Of a stretch of 38,776 bases of DNA, positions 37,202 to 38,776 are shown piece after piece. Origin of the DNA: a virus; IMG/VR virus record IMGVR_UViG_3300049793_000046, positions 1 to 38,776 of that record, one strand, 5' to 3'. Position 1 is the stretch's first letter, and each line of letters opens with the position of its first letter. The translations under genes were made by a program, and so were the position numbers. The notes below the pieces were generated by a model. The model saw nothing but the letters and a program-made list of their open reading frames with translations. It searched no databases and was not told the origin of the DNA.

Positions 37202-37843
37202 ATGGGATTCATTGCAAAAGATTCAGGCGGCGGTAATTTCAAACGCGTACCAGCTGGAGTATTCATTGGCCGCTGCTATTCGCTGATCGACATGGGCACA
37301 CAGCTGACGGATGGACAATATGGGCAGAAATTGCAGCATAAAATCCGCATCGCATGGGAATTGTTCGGAGACGACGATCAGGGCAATCCTCTGACGGTAG
37401 ATGTGGATGGACATGAAATGCCGATGACAATCAGCAAGTCGTACACGGTCAGCCTGCATGAGAAAGCCGGATTGAGGCGTGATTTGGCGGCATGGCGCGG
37501 CAGGGATTTTTCCGAAGAAGAAGCTAAGGCTTTCGACGTATCGAAACTGGTCGGCGTGTATTGCATGCTGAATGTGACTACCAGCGAAACCAACGGCAAA
37601 ACCTATAGCAATGTGGCCGGCATCACGCCGCTGCCTGGCGCGCTCAAGAATGCAAAGCCAGCTCCAGTTCATGAGCATGTTTTGTTTGATCTTGATAATC
37701 CAGATATGGGAGTGTTCAACAAATTCCATGAAAAGCTGCAAGAGGTGATTATGAAGTCGCCAGAGTGGGCAGCGCATGGTAATTCAAATATTGGGCATCA
37801 ATCAGATGACGACGGTTTTCAAGATAAAGACATCCCATTTTAA
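37202..37843 (+). CDS. ssDNA-binding-like phage protein with DIPF tail, 213 aa
   Basis: ATG 37202 with AAGGAAAAC upstream. The N-terminus MGFIAKDSGGGNFKRVPAGVFIGRCYSLIDMGTQ...LQHKIRIAWELFGDD is typical of phage replication/ssDNA-binding proteins. A middle block TISKSYTVSLHEKAGLRRDLAAWRGRDFS follows, and the last residues are DDDGFQDKDIPF, an SSB-like C-terminal interaction tail. It is expected to coat ssDNA and recruit partners. It is followed by Gp157 and, further on, HNH and NinB, a recombination/replication group. Confidence 0.75.
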   Translation: MGFIAKDSGGGNFKRVPAGVFIGRCYSLIDMGTQLTDGQYGQKLQHKIRIAWELFGDDDQGNPLTVDVDGHEMPMTISKSYTVSLHEKAGLRRDLAAWRGRDFSEEEAKAFDVSKLVGVYCMLNVTTSETNGKTYSNVAGITPLPGALKNAKPAPVHEHVLFDLDNPDMGVFNKFHEKLQEVIMKSPEWAAHGNSNIGHQSDDDGFQDKDIPF

Positions 37844-37854
37844 TTAACCAAGGA

Positions 37855-37875
37855 CGCGGCCTGTAATGGGCCGCG
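37855..37875 (+). other. Hairpin holding the upstream ATG of the Gp157 gene
   Basis: CGCGGCC and GGCCGCG form a 7-bp stem with a TGTAATG loop. The loop contains an ATG (37866) in frame with Gp157. A similar hairpin with a CCTGTAA loop lies at 37165..37181 before the ssDNA-binding-like gene. A shared regulatory leader is possible. Confidence 0.35.
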
Positions 37876-37883
37876 CAACAAAT

Positions 37884-38375
37884 ATGAACATCATTCTCTA
37901 TCGTGGCACAGAAGAATTTTCAGCCGAACTGAGCGTCGACCAGGATACCGGTGAAATCATGGCCGATTATCCGCTTGACGTTCTGGTGCAGCGCAATCCC
38001 ATCGGCACCGCAGCTTTCGTGCTCAACACGCTGGCAACCGCCGATATGATCGATGCGCACATCAAGATCATGCAAGCGAAGAAAAAAGCGCTCACAAACA
38101 ACGCAGAACGCGCTAAGGAAGCATTGAAACAAGTGATGCAGATAACGGGCGTGCTGAAGGTCGAATCGCTCGACAAGACATTTAAAGCGATTCTGAGTAA
38201 AGAGCGCGACAAATCCGTCGAAGTGTTTGATGAGAACCAGATTCCAGCAGACTACATGCGCGAAGTGCCGGCAACATACACGCCAGACAAGACGTTAATC
38301 AAGAAAGCGATTGCGGACGGGTTTGACGTGCCTGGTGCAAAGATCGTTGCGAAAGACCGGCTGACAATCGGATAA
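37884..38375 (+). CDS. Phage Gp157-family protein, 163 aa
   Basis: Start taken at ATG 37884, because the earlier ATG (37866) lies in the loop of a GC hairpin and has a poorly spaced ribosome site. The sequence shows the Sipho_Gp157 features: a long central coiled coil (NTLATADMIDAHIKIMQAKKKALTNNAERAKEALKQVMQITG), then VESLDKTFKAILSKERDKSVEVFDENQIPADYMR and a C-terminal IKKAIADGFDVPGAKI. The family is frequent in recombination operons of phages; precise role unknown. Confidence 0.8.
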   Translation: MNIILYRGTEEFSAELSVDQDTGEIMADYPLDVLVQRNPIGTAAFVLNTLATADMIDAHIKIMQAKKKALTNNAERAKEALKQVMQITGVLKVESLDKTFKAILSKERDKSVEVFDENQIPADYMREVPATYTPDKTLIKKAIADGFDVPGAKIVAKDRLTIG

Positions 38376-38425
38376 CTGTTTGATATTGCTTCCGCCAAAA
38401 GAGAGTTGCCCAATGAGGACTAATA

Positions 38426-38776
38426 ATGAGTAAGAAATCAAAGAAAAAAGGAAGGCTGCTTGGTATAGGTGGAGCGTGGAAAAGTGGGCGAGTTGAAATT
38501 TTAGTTTCTGGCAGCAAGAAGCGCAATCCATTATCCGCACCCCCTACTTCAGATGAATTTTTAAAGTCATTTGAATGGCGAAAACTCCGGCTCACCATTA
38601 TTAAAAAATATGGTGCCACATGTCAATGCTGCGGAGCTAGCCCGCAAACTGGTGCCGTGATAAATGTTGATCATATCAAGCCGCGCAAAAAATTCCCCCA
38701 TCTAGCGTTAGATGAAAACAATTTACAAGTGTTGTGTAATGATTGCAATCACGGCAAAGGAAATTGGGACCAGACA
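38426..38776 (+). CDS. HNH endonuclease, N-terminal 117 residues (runs off right edge)
   Basis: ATG 38426 with GAGGACTAATA upstream. A basic N-terminus (MSKKSKKKGRLLG) is followed by FLKSFEWRKLRLTIIKKYGATCQCCGA, then NVDHIKPRKKFPHLALDENNLQVLCNDCNHGKGNWDQT: zinc-binding Cys66/68/69, catalytic His83, Asn99 and Cys104/107. It is open at the right edge and continues in phase at base 1, ending at 64..66 (138 residues in all). Unlike the HNH at 25527..26162 it has no repeats. It lies just before NinB. Confidence 0.85.
   Translation, partial: MSKKSKKKGRLLGIGGAWKSGRVEILVSGSKKRNPLSAPPTSDEFLKSFEWRKLRLTIIKKYGATCQCCGASPQTGAVINVDHIKPRKKFPHLALDENNLQVLCNDCNHGKGNWDQT

Noticed and set aside
1-38776. Search for integrase, CI-type repressor or attachment site
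   Set aside because: No tyrosine or serine recombinase, no peptidase-type repressor and no direct repeat with att character were seen, so lysogeny is not claimed.

Overview
The window reads as one complete bacteriophage genome of 38,776 bp, not a stretch of bacterial chromosome. An HNH endonuclease gene running off the right edge (38426..38776) continues in frame from base 1 to a stop at 64..66, so the sequence closes on itself. The virion genes follow the order of Salmonella phage P22: small and large terminase, portal, scaffold, coat, tail accessory factors gp4 and gp10, ejection proteins, tailspike. This indicates a short-tailed podovirus with headful packaging, for which a circularly permuted map is expected. 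A proteobacterial host, perhaps Burkholderiales, is inferred from protein style only. I see no integrase, no CI-like repressor with a peptidase domain and no DNA polymerase, so a temperate lifestyle is not supported.

Layout. (1) A rightward operon from a sigma70-type promoter at 35742..35770 runs across the sequence ends to 2908: small hypothetical proteins, an ssDNA-binding-like protein, Gp157, HNH, NinB, then further hypothetical and zinc-knuckle proteins. (2) The leftward late operon (21791 down to 2905) encodes packaging, capsid, tail accessory factors, a collagen-like protein, ejection proteins, an S74-cleaved tailspike, two exported virion-like proteins and a lysis cassette (membrane/coiled-coil protein, DUF3761 protein, GH24 lysozyme, 3-TM holin). 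(3) A rightward two-gene cassette with its own promoter and terminator (22370..23187) lies behind the terminase genes and resembles a moron. (4) A gene-free leftward transcription unit (23597 down to 23204) has a promoter, three cloverleaf-like tRNA-like elements and an intrinsic terminator. (5) The leftward early region (35650 down to 23605) encodes a small HTH regulator, an SNF2-like helicase plus beta-class DNA methyltransferase, a Ref-type RecA-dependent nuclease, a Tad2-like (DUF2829) anti-defence protein, an ASCH-domain protein, a probable replication initiator and helicase loader, a RusA resolvase, winged-helix proteins and many tiny coupled ORFs.

How it fits together: two divergent promoters at 35.68-35.77 kb start the early programmes. 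The leftward one supplies replication, modification and counter-defence; the rightward one supplies ssDNA handling and recombination. Late leftward transcription builds the virion and ends with lysis. Structured RNA signals stand out at four places: a three-way-junction leader with a U-tract before the replication operon (29241..29318), twin GNRA hairpins between scaffold and coat (16971..17014), a 13-bp intrinsic terminator (31392..31426), and the tRNA-like unit. Three HNH genes and one nonsense-broken small gene show mobile-element load and decay.
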